From positions 1 through 8,071 of the forward strand of contig JAKALE010000013.1 in NCBI GenBank assembly GCA_021813305.1: DNA of 8,071 bases, written 5' to 3'. Under the pieces are notes generated by a model. It ran no database searches and was not told the DNA's origin. It worked only from the letters and a program-made list of their open reading frames with translations. Made by a program: the position numbers and the translations under genes. Shown here piece after piece: positions 1 through 6,064 of the stretch (its first letter is position 1; the number at the start of each line of letters is the position of its first letter). The DNA comes from a bacterium (GTDB taxonomy: Bacteria > Patescibacteria > Paceibacteria > UBA6257 > Brennerbacteraceae).

Positions 1-961
1 ACCATGGACTGATCGGCTCGAAATCCCTGGTATAGCGCTCTTTTTCCAGATGCAGATATTCGAAAATAGGCTCCCCCGCCTTCCAGTCGATTGCCGCGGG
101 ATTCTTGGGGAACACGTACATGCGCTGGTGACGCGCGTCGCGCGTTGGCAGCACGCAGTCGAAAATCGAATACCCCATCGCGAACCCGTCCACGATATCC
201 TGGGGCGTGCCGACGCCAAGGGCGAATTTCGGTTTGTCGTCAGGCATGCACGAAGCCGTGAATTGAAGAATATCCCGGTCCAGTTTCTTGGTTTCCGGGT
301 TCATGGGCCACCCGCCGAATCCGTACGCGCCGAATCCGATATCGCGCAACGCACTGGCGCACTGCTCGCGCAGACTTTTATCCGCCCCGCCCTGCACCAC
401 GGCAAGCAGAATCGGGCTGTTTTCTTCGGAAAGCTTGCGCGCCTCGACCTGCCGGTCGAATTCTTCTTTGCTCCGCTTTGCCCACTCGATCGTACGGCGG
501 ACACTCAGTTCGTTTTCTTCCTTCGTGGCGTGCATGTCTGGGCAGTCGTCAAAACAAATGACAATGTCCGACCCGAGCGAAAACTGGATCTGAATCGACT
601 TTTCGGGAGTGAACAACGTCTTGGTATGTTTTTTCGTGCTTTCGTAAAATGACACGCCTTCATCGGTGATCTTGCCATTGAGACTCGTTTCATATATGAG
701 CGACAACACCTGGAATCCTCCGGAATCGGAAACCACAAAACCATCCCAATCCATAAACCGTTTTACCCCGCCCGCCTGCTCCACCACCGTGGCGCCCGGA
801 GTATGCATGAGATGATACGTGTTTACCACGGCCGCTTCGATCCCGACTTCGTGCAAATCCCTGCCGTCAACCGAACGGGCAACCGCGCGGGTCGCGTCAG
901 GCAGATAAATCGGAAACTGCATCTCTTTGCCCCTGATTTTGTATGACCTCAAATATTCCAT
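1..961 (-). CDS. tgt: tRNA-guanine transglycosylase (partial, C-terminus beyond window)
   Basis: Swaps guanine-34 of GUN-anticodon tRNAs for a queuosine precursor (preQ1 in most bacteria). The first 320 residues are present; the frame is open to the left edge, so the usual C-terminal zinc site (CxCxxC plus His) is not visible. Seen motifs: SDSGGFQ at about residues 78-84 with Asp79 as the expected general base, FDDC at 137-140, VVQGG at 188-192, LGVGTPQD at 248-255, and FDCVLPTRDAR at 267-277 with Asp268 as the expected nucleophile. The canonical preQ1-binding GGLAVGE loop is replaced here by GFGGWPMNP (214-222), which is unusual. ATG at 961 is chosen because it lies one base after the thpR stop; no clear Shine-Dalgarno is near, so translational coupling to thpR is likely. 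Family membership is firm; base specificity (preQ1, queuine or other) is open. Confidence 0.93.
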   Translation of the reverse strand, partial: MEYLRSYKIRGKEMQFPIYLPDATRAVARSVDGRDLHEVGIEAAVVNTYHLMHTPGATVVEQAGGVKRFMDWDGFVVSDSGGFQVLSLIYETSLNGKITDEGVSFYESTKKHTKTLFTPEKSIQIQFSLGSDIVICFDDCPDMHATKEENELSVRRTIEWAKRSKEEFDRQVEARKLSEENSPILLAVVQGGADKSLREQCASALRDIGFGAYGFGGWPMNPETKKLDRDILQFTASCMPDDKPKFALGVGTPQDIVDGFAMGYSIFDCVLPTRDARHQRMYVFPKNPAAIDWKAGEPIFEYLHLEKERYTRDFEPISPW

Positions 962-962
962 G

Positions 963-1526
963 TCATTCGGACAATTCTATTTCTCCTAAACGCGTGTAAA
1001 CCGCGCCTGACGGCTTGAGTTCGCTTTGCAGCACTTCGAGGGTATGAACCGGAATCTCATGAGAAAATTCTTTCGGCTGCCATGCAATGCGGTTTTTAAA
1101 TACTGCGTTAAAACGTGCGAGAGTGATATGAATTTTATCTTCTTTGATTTTATTCTGGCCCATATCGATGTTGACCCCCATGGCATTTGTTGCAAGAACA
1201 ATTTGTTCCTCCAGTGCATCGAGTTCCTTGCTAGCCTGGCATGAAAGCCAAATCATCCGCGGAGCTTTTTCATCGGGCCCCAATATTATGTTTTTTGTAC
1301 GAACCAAAAAGTTGTCTATGCGCAGGTTTTCTTGAATTCCTTGGATGATGCCCGGAATCTCTTCTTCATCCCATTGCTGCGGCGGAATAACGGTAATGTG
1401 CCAATTGTTTTCAGAAACCCAGCGCGCTATAGGAACAGCCTTTCTGCCCTGCTCTACTGCCGACGCGAGCTCCTGTTTGAGCTCATAGGGAAGCGGAATC
1501 GCGATAAACGTTCTGACCAATGCCAT
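963..1526 (-). CDS. thpR: RNA 2',3'-cyclic phosphodiesterase (LigT/ThpR, 2H family)
   Basis: A 2H phosphoesterase of 187 residues, the normal length for bacterial LigT/ThpR proteins, which open 2',3'-cyclic phosphates on RNA ends and can join or split 2'-5' linkages in vitro. Both catalytic H-x-T motifs are present: HIT at residues 43-45 (context WHITV) and HIT at 133-135 (context IHITLAR). The N-terminus RTFIAIPLP is typical of the family. It is the first gene of a two-gene unit with tgt, which begins one base after its TGA stop, so both probably act on RNA metabolism in the cytoplasm. The ATG at 1526 has a weak GGA six bases upstream, and a TACAAT box ends only nine bases before it, so the 5' leader is very short or absent. 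Cellular substrates of this family are poorly known. Confidence 0.92.
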   Translation of the reverse strand: MALVRTFIAIPLPYELKQELASAVEQGRKAVPIARWVSENNWHITVIPPQQWDEEEIPGIIQGIQENLRIDNFLVRTKNIILGPDEKAPRMIWLSCQASKELDALEEQIVLATNAMGVNIDMGQNKIKEDKIHITLARFNAVFKNRIAWQPKEFSHEIPVHTLEVLQSELKPSGAVYTRLGEIELSE

Positions 1527-1535
1527 GATTTTTCC

Positions 1536-1541
1536 ATTGTA
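1536..1541 (-). promoter_or_regulatory. Candidate -10 box for thpR-tgt
   Basis: TACAAT on the minus strand, one mismatch from TATAAT, ending nine bases before the thpR ATG. No good -35 is found at 16-18 bases upstream. It lies 11 bases from the opposed -10 box at 1553-1558, so the two promoters overlap and RNA polymerase can probably occupy only one at a time. This is inference from sequence alone. Confidence 0.4.
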
Positions 1542-1552
1542 GCATGATGCGC

Positions 1553-1558
1553 TATAAT
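1553..1558 (+). promoter_or_regulatory. Candidate -10 box (TATAAT) for the def-fmt operon
   Basis: A perfect TATAAT whose last base is six bases before the ATG at 1565. A weak -35, TTTCCA (four of six consensus positions), lies at 1531-1536 with a 16-base spacer. Transcription would start at or next to the A of the start codon, giving a leaderless mRNA. The box argues against the longer in-frame start at 1544, since that start would be upstream of the promoter. Confidence 0.55.
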
Positions 1559-1564
1559 GACCGT

Positions 1565-2008
1565 ATGGGAAAACCGATCGTTTCTCCGGCGATTGCCAAA
1601 CCGAAAAAGAACCAGGATATCCTGGATTTCATCGAATGGGTGCGCGCAAAAATCGAAGACAAAAACCCAAAGAGCTTCGGTTTGTATATGAAGCTCTACA
1701 AGCAGGCCGGGAAATCAGCCATGCTCAAGGCAGTGACCGCGACGATCTCAAAACAGGAACTCTCCAATAAAGTCGCCTATTTTCTGGGGGTGATGTACCG
1801 CGAGCAAAAGGAACTGGGCATGCGCAAGGAAAAACGCGCCAAAGTGAAACTCGAAGGAGAGCAGGCGCAAAAAACGCGCTCAAAATACGAACGTATGCTC
1901 AAAAATCTCAAGAAAAAACTCACTCCCGCATACCAGCGCAAAAGCAGAACACGTTCCGCCATGCTTCACGAAGTCGCCAAACAAGAACGCAAAAAAAACA
2001 ATGGATAA
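1565..2008 (+). CDS. Small basic helical protein of unknown function, first gene of the def-fmt operon
   Basis: I do not recognise this 147-residue protein. Residues 16-75 look like a globular helical bundle with alternating charged and hydrophobic positions and a PKSFGLYMKLY stretch at about 37-47. The pattern faintly recalls small helical DnaD-like or replication-protein domains, but this is a weak impression. Residues 80-147 are very rich in Lys and Arg with scattered Glu, probably a long basic helix or coiled coil able to bind RNA or DNA. There is no signal peptide, membrane segment or cysteine pair. The stop overlaps def by eight bases, so it is surely co-transcribed and probably translationally coupled with def and fmt. 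The ATG at 1565 is preferred to the in-frame ATGs at 1544 and 1547 because TATAAT lies between them. A ribosome-linked role is possible from context only. Confidence 0.72.
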   Translation: MGKPIVSPAIAKPKKNQDILDFIEWVRAKIEDKNPKSFGLYMKLYKQAGKSAMLKAVTATISKQELSNKVAYFLGVMYREQKELGMRKEKRAKVKLEGEQAQKTRSKYERMLKNLKKKLTPAYQRKSRTRSAMLHEVAKQERKKNNG

Positions 2009-2486
2009 GATCAAACTCGTCACCGATGCCAATGCCAAAGTTTTGCGCGAGCCGACCAAGCTTGTCAAATCCGTAACCCAGGATATCAAAGACCTCATTC
2101 CGGTCATGCGCAAAATCATGAAGGAAAACAACGGTATAGGCCTTGCAGCAAACCAAGTAGGACTTTCCATCAAACTCTTCGTTGCCGAACCTGCGTACAG
2201 CAAATCAGAAAAAGGCAAATTCTACGTATTCATCAATCCGGAAATCATTTCACGCTCCCAAACCGTCGACGAGATCGAGGAGGGTTGTCTGAGCGTGCCC
2301 GGAACCTACGGCGTATCCAAGCGGAGCAAAACCGTGACTATTACCGGCCTCAACGAATACGGCAAGAAAGTGAAAATGAAAGCGCACGGTCTGCTTGCCT
2401 GGATATTCCAGCATGAAACCGACCATCTCAACGGAACACTCTACATCGACAACGCGACGCAGGTCAAACGCGCAAAAAGAACATGA
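2001..2486 (+). CDS. def: Peptide deformylase
   Basis: Metalloenzyme that removes the formyl group from the N-terminal methionine of new proteins as they leave the ribosome. All three family motifs are intact in 161 residues: motif 1 GIGLAANQVG at 45-54 (Gln52), motif 2 EEGCLSVPG at 93-101 (metal ligand Cys96), motif 3 QHETDHLNG at 137-145 (ligands His138 and His142, catalytic Glu139). The length is normal for a bacterial enzyme. The start at 2001 lies inside the end of the preceding gene with an eight-base overlap, and the TGA stop overlaps the fmt start as ATGA. No Shine-Dalgarno is visible, so it is probably translated by coupling with its upstream neighbour. Its direct linkage to fmt, which performs the opposite reaction on Met-tRNA, is a common bacterial arrangement. 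The TGA stop supports the standard code. Confidence 0.96.
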   Translation: MDKIKLVTDANAKVLREPTKLVKSVTQDIKDLIPVMRKIMKENNGIGLAANQVGLSIKLFVAEPAYSKSEKGKFYVFINPEIISRSQTVDEIEEGCLSVPGTYGVSKRSKTVTITGLNEYGKKVKMKAHGLLAWIFQHETDHLNGTLYIDNATQVKRAKRT

Positions 2487-3421
2487 ACTTTGTTTTTTTC
2501 GGCACCAATCGGTTTTCAGCAATTGTGCTTGAAAAGCTTATGAAAGCAGGTTTCATTCCGAGCGCACTGGTAACCGCGCCTGATGCCTTGGTCGGAAGAA
2601 AACAAATCCTCACCCCGTCCCCTGCCAAGCTTGTTGCAAAACAGCACGGCATCCCCGTGCTTCAACCCGAATCTTTGAAAAAAGACCCTGACATCGCAAA
2701 TCAGATCGCTTCGTACAAACCTGAATTCGCGGTTGTCGCTGCCTACGCAAAGCTCATTCCGCAATCCATGCTCGACTTGTTCCCGCGCCAAGTCCTCAAT
2801 GTACATCCTTCGCTTTTGCCTCTGTGGCGCGGGCCATCGCCCATCGAAAGCACAATCATGCACGGCGATTCGAAAACCGGAGTAACGATCATTCTTTTGG
2901 ATCAGGACATGGACCACGGACCGGTGCTTACGCAAGAACAAACAGAAATCGGCACCGATGAATATTTCGAATCGCTGTACCGACGCTTGGCAGAACAAGG
3001 AGCCAATCTGCTCATAAAAACCATTCCCCAATGGCTTGATGGCAACATATCTCCTGCATCCCAAAATCACGACAAGGCGACATTTTCAGCAAAGCTTTCC
3101 TGGCAAGACGGGAAACTCACACAAAACATGACTGTCCACGACGCATACAACCGCGTGCGCGCGCTGTCTTTTGAACCGGGCACATGGATCGAAATAATAA
3201 TCGAGAAAAAATCAAACGTGCTCAAGGTGCTCAACGCAAAACCCTTTCTGCAAACAGCGGACGCAAAAATACGGCTGACAGACGGCTTATGGGAGATAAA
3301 CAAAAAACTCTGCTTTGCGTGCAGAGACGGATATCTGGAACTCGAAACCGTGCAGCCTCAGTCTGGAAAACCAATGTCGGGCAGCGCATTCCTCAACGGA
3401 TACCGGGCAAAACTCGTCTAG
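2483..3421 (+). CDS. fmt: Methionyl-tRNA formyltransferase
   Basis: Transfers the formyl group of 10-formyltetrahydrofolate to initiator Met-tRNA. It has 312 residues, the full usual length. The N-terminal formyltransferase Rossmann domain covers about residues 1-190 and starts with VFFGT. The loop TAPDALVGRKQILTPSP at about 31-47 matches the tRNA-contacting region of the family. The catalytic triad is visible: Asn106 and His108 in NVHPSLLP, and Asp144 in DQDMDHGPVL. The C-terminal OB-fold tRNA-binding domain follows from about 205 to the end. It is the last gene of the operon and overlaps def by four bases (ATGA). Its TAG stop sits in CTAG, shared with the stop of the convergent rsmI gene, and no rho-independent terminator is visible there. 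Confidence 0.96.
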   Translation: MNFVFFGTNRFSAIVLEKLMKAGFIPSALVTAPDALVGRKQILTPSPAKLVAKQHGIPVLQPESLKKDPDIANQIASYKPEFAVVAAYAKLIPQSMLDLFPRQVLNVHPSLLPLWRGPSPIESTIMHGDSKTGVTIILLDQDMDHGPVLTQEQTEIGTDEYFESLYRRLAEQGANLLIKTIPQWLDGNISPASQNHDKATFSAKLSWQDGKLTQNMTVHDAYNRVRALSFEPGTWIEIIIEKKSNVLKVLNAKPFLQTADAKIRLTDGLWEINKKLCFACRDGYLELETVQPQSGKPMSGSAFLNGYRAKLV

Positions 3422-4089
3422 GAATTTCTCACGAACACCACAAACTCGCCTTTTTCGAGGCGCGCATCGCGGTTAAATTCATCCAAAACGGCTGTCGGGT
3501 TTCCTGCGATGATTTTTTCGTGCAGTTTCGATATCTCGCTTACCAAGATCGCATGGCACTGGGGCGCCACGGTTTGCAAAAATTCCATGGTTTTGCGTAT
3601 CCGGTGAGGAGCTTCGTAAAACGCCAAATACCGTGCCGGTTTAAGCTCATCAAGCAAAGCGGTCCGCTCTTTGAGCTTTATGGGGAAAAAACCAACGAAA
3701 CGCACGTCATTCATGCGCTCACCCGTAAGAGCAATGGCCGCAGTCAGGGCGCTCGGTCCGGGAACCGACTCGATTACAGCACCGCTGGCGCGCACCGCGG
3801 CAACAAGCTCTGAACCAGGATCGGACACGCCGATCGTGCCCGCATCAACCACGAACGCGCAGGATTGCGTTTCGAGCATGCCCAAAATCACAGGGATCGC
3901 GCGACGCCTGTTCGTCTCGGTATAGGAAATCATTTTCTTTCCCGTTATGCCGAAATGCGACAAAAGCTTCAAGGTGTGCGTCGGGCGCTCGCAAATAACC
4001 GCATCGGCTTCCTTGAGTACGCGCAGCGCCCGCATGCCCATGTCTTCCAGATTGCCGATCGGCGTCGCGACGATAAAAAACTTTTCCAT
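3418..4089 (-). CDS. rsmI: Divergent 16S rRNA 2'-O-ribose C1402 methyltransferase, short form
   Basis: SAM-dependent tetrapyrrole-methylase-fold enzyme. RsmI methylates the ribose of C1402 in the 16S rRNA decoding centre. Seen: ATPIGNL at 8-14 (N-terminal signature), DAGT-x-GVSDPG at 82-92, PGPSA at 110-114, GFFPIK at 133-138 and FYEAPHR at 157-163. Two signature motifs are altered: the usual EDTRHT reads ERPTHT at 34-39, and the usual DAGTP has Ile86 in place of proline. The protein has 223 residues against roughly 280 in common forms, so the C-terminal extension is absent. It follows the patatin-like gene with TAATG, a one-base stop/start overlap, and an AAGGA Shine-Dalgarno stands four bases before the ATG. 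Family assignment is strong; whether it targets C1402 normally is less sure given the changed motifs. Confidence 0.87.
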   Translation of the reverse strand: MEKFFIVATPIGNLEDMGMRALRVLKEADAVICERPTHTLKLLSHFGITGKKMISYTETNRRRAIPVILGMLETQSCAFVVDAGTIGVSDPGSELVAAVRASGAVIESVPGPSALTAAIALTGERMNDVRFVGFFPIKLKERTALLDELKPARYLAFYEAPHRIRKTMEFLQTVAPQCHAILVSEISKLHEKIIAGNPTAVLDEFNRDARLEKGEFVVFVRNS

Positions 4090-4973
4090 TATTCCTTGAG
4101 AAAATCAGCAACTCTGTCCCAGAACCCTTTTTGAGGCTGTACAACCTTCGCAAACTCGCATATCGCCTGCTCCTGGTCCTGAACCGCCTTACGCCCAGCG
4201 AACACGGCGTCGTCCATACGATCGAATTCCGTCGTCGCAATATATGTCACATACGGACGGATAATCATGACGTTTGATGCTCGCTCATCGTATTTTTTGT
4301 TTTTCTGCCCGACCATATTGATCAGTGCGTCGGCAACGCGATACACCTCCCATGGCTTGAACGAAACGGTTCCGTCATTGCCAATCAGATTGAAATCCGT
4401 GAACTCATGGCCCACGTCCACCGCCAATACAATGTCCGCCCCCATCTTTAAACACAAATCAATGGGAAGATTGTTGAGCAATCCCCCGTCAGTCAAATAA
4501 TCGTCCCCGTGTTTGCGCGGCAAAAACACGAATGGCAGCGATCCACTCGCGCACATCGCGTCCACAAGATCCCCTGAATCGAAATCGACTTCCGCACCGC
4601 TTTTGAGCGATGTGGCCGGCGCCATAAACTTTACGGGCAAATCCTCGATCTTGGTCGTGCCCAGATGCGAACGCAGTTCCTTTTCCACCTTTGCCATATC
4701 GAATAACCCCCCGCTGCCCAAATTATGCGGCACATGCCTCACTTCGAAAAACGAACGCCAGGGATGGGTCCGAAATACGTCCATCAGGCTGTCGACATTT
4801 CCCTTCGCGGCGTACCACCCCCCAACCAGCGACCCCATGCTTGTACCGGCAACGCAAAATAGAGGCACGCGCAAGCGTTCCAGTTCCTGAATAACTCCCA
4901 CATGGGCAAATCCGCGTGCACCGCCACCCGAAAGGGCAAGGCCGATGCGCACGGGTCCAGAACCGTCCTGCAT
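4089..4973 (-). CDS. Patatin-like phospholipase (RssA/NTE type)
   Basis: Serine lipid acyl hydrolase of 294 residues, close to the size of E. coli RssA. The patatin fold is clear: oxyanion loop SGGGARG at 15-21, nucleophile elbow GTSMG at 43-47 with Ser45, a substrate-region motif ASGSLPFVF at 142-150, and the dyad aspartate in TDGGLLNN with Asp162. All catalytic residues are kept, so an active lipase or phospholipase A is expected. There is no signal peptide or membrane helix, so it probably works in the cytoplasm or at the inner membrane face. It lies 25 bases after the DUF5667 gene and overlaps rsmI by one base. A promoter-like element lies within and just after the end of the DUF5667 gene, so it may be transcribed both with the sigma operon and alone. 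The natural lipid substrate is unknown. Confidence 0.92.
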   Translation of the reverse strand: MQDGSGPVRIGLALSGGGARGFAHVGVIQELERLRVPLFCVAGTSMGSLVGGWYAAKGNVDSLMDVFRTHPWRSFFEVRHVPHNLGSGGLFDMAKVEKELRSHLGTTKIEDLPVKFMAPATSLKSGAEVDFDSGDLVDAMCASGSLPFVFLPRKHGDDYLTDGGLLNNLPIDLCLKMGADIVLAVDVGHEFTDFNLIGNDGTVSFKPWEVYRVADALINMVGQKNKKYDERASNVMIIRPYVTYIATTEFDRMDDAVFAGRKAVQDQEQAICEFAKVVQPQKGFWDRVADFLKE

Positions 4974-4981
4974 ATGTTTCT

Positions 4982-5010
4982 ACTATAGCGCCCGGAGCCT
5001 ACTTGCTCAA
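4982..5010 (-). promoter_or_regulatory. Candidate sigma-70-type promoter for the patatin-rsmI pair
   Basis: On the minus strand, -35 TTGAGC (5010-5005, four of six matches) is followed by a 17-base spacer and -10 TATAGT (4987-4982, five of six). The -10 ends eight bases before the patatin ATG at 4973, so the transcript would have almost no leader. The -35 box is inside the last codons of the DUF5667 gene. This is the best-spaced promoter in the window. Confidence 0.55.
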
Positions 5011-6060
5011 CAAGGCGTTCGCCTGTTCCAGCGCATTTTTGATTCCTGCCACACGGCCAAGAATATCGAGCATTTCAGAATCATTGAAGGAAGCACCCGC
5101 CGAGCCAAGCTTTGCCTCAAGCGCGGAAATTTCCCCCTCAATGCCGGCCAGCGCCTGCTGCAACTGAACGTCGGCTTGCGGAAGCGTGATGGCGAGTTTT
5201 TCCGGAGCTATATTTGGATTTTGGATCGACTGTTCCTGCATAAGAACGTGCGCATCAGCCTGGATCCGCTGCGTCGCGGCATCGGAAAGCGCATTCAACC
5301 CTGCCTGATCGTCCGACAGGACGAACAAAACTCTGCTGACAAAACGCGCATCGCCGGCAAATGTCTGATGGCTTGCTTCATATCCCATGATTTCATCGGC
5401 GATGCCCAAACGGAGCGCGTATGAAGCGCGCGCCGCGGACTGCACTTGATCGGTAATAGCCTGCGGAAGCTGCCGGTCCTGAAGACTCGAGGCAAGCACG
5501 TTGATCTTTGCATCCAAGTCGCGCGCCTGCGCTTCGCTTTGTGCGAGTTGAGCAAGCACGGACACATCCTGCGACCGGGCGATACGTTCGCTTGTCGAAG
5601 CGATCTGATCAATCGCCTGCATGTATTCGCCCAATGCGCTGGAAACGGCCTGCACGTCAAGTTGATTGGCGGACTCCAAACTCTGGATTTCCGTGATACG
5701 GGTCTGCGCAAAGCGCGACTGGAGTGCGATACGCGACGCGGCGCCGTCGCCCGCCAACGTCAGTTGCGCGCGTTCGGCCGCAAGTTTGATCGGATATAAA
5801 AAATTGTTCGGCAAAATATATTGGCTCGCGAAACTCGCGCCCGCACCCAATACTCCCGCGATCATGACAGCGACAATGCCGCGTACGGAAAAACGGAACA
5901 CGAAAGCGCTCCACGGCTGCGCAATCAGATGTTGCTCATGTTCCACGGTCGCAAGGAGCCTTGCGCGCACCGCGCGCAGATACGCCGAATCCGCGACTTC
6001 GGGACGAAGCGTTTTCAGGCGTTTGATCGTATGCAATTGTTCTTCCGAGTACTGTTCCAT
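4999..6060 (-). CDS. DUF5667-domain single-pass membrane protein, candidate partner of the ECF sigma factor
   Basis: A 353-residue protein encoded four bases after the sigma factor gene. Residues 1-56 form a charged, helical, presumably cytoplasmic segment. Residues 57-80 are a hydrophobic membrane helix rich in Val, Ala and Gly. Directly after it comes the DUF5667 signature: the LPNNFLYPIKLAAERAQL region at 83-100, then ASRIALQSRFAQTRITEIQSL. The rest, to 353, is Ala/Gln-rich and predicted to be long helices, probably outside the membrane. DUF5667 genes commonly sit beside sigma factors in Actinobacteria and CPR, which suggests an anti-sigma or sensor role. No zinc-binding anti-sigma motif (HxxxCxxC) is present; the protein contains no cysteine. 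ATG at 6060 is preferred to the in-frame ATG at 6123, which would lie within the sigma gene. The function is inferred, not shown. Confidence 0.85.
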   Translation of the reverse strand: MEQYSEEQLHTIKRLKTLRPEVADSAYLRAVRARLLATVEHEQHLIAQPWSAFVFRFSVRGIVAVMIAGVLGAGASFASQYILPNNFLYPIKLAAERAQLTLAGDGAASRIALQSRFAQTRITEIQSLESANQLDVQAVSSALGEYMQAIDQIASTSERIARSQDVSVLAQLAQSEAQARDLDAKINVLASSLQDRQLPQAITDQVQSAARASYALRLGIADEIMGYEASHQTFAGDARFVSRVLFVLSDDQAGLNALSDAATQRIQADAHVLMQEQSIQNPNIAPEKLAITLPQADVQLQQALAGIEGEISALEAKLGSAGASFNDSEMLDILGRVAGIKNALEQANALLSK

Positions 6061-6064
6061 TGAT

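Noticed and set aside
50..652. Plus-strand open frame of 200 codons
   Set aside because: It lies wholly opposite the tgt reading frame, whose translation shows intact family motifs through this region; the plus frame matches nothing I recognise and is a shadow of high-GC codons.
1542..1550. GCATGATGC inverted repeat between the divergent -10 boxes as an operator
   Set aside because: Four-base arms are too short to tell from chance without conservation data.
1544..1564. Longer N-terminus for the unknown basic protein, from ATG at 1544 or 1547
   Set aside because: The extra residues are encoded by sequence containing a perfect TATAAT, and the ATG at 1565 is correctly placed just downstream of it.
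3388..3425. Inverted repeat ATTCCT/AGGAAT as a terminator between fmt and rsmI
   Set aside because: Arms are six bases with a 26-base loop, within coding sequence and without a T-run; probably chance.
3184..3813. Plus-strand open frame of 209 codons crossing the fmt/rsmI junction
   Set aside because: It overlaps two well-supported genes in other frames and has no recognisable motif.
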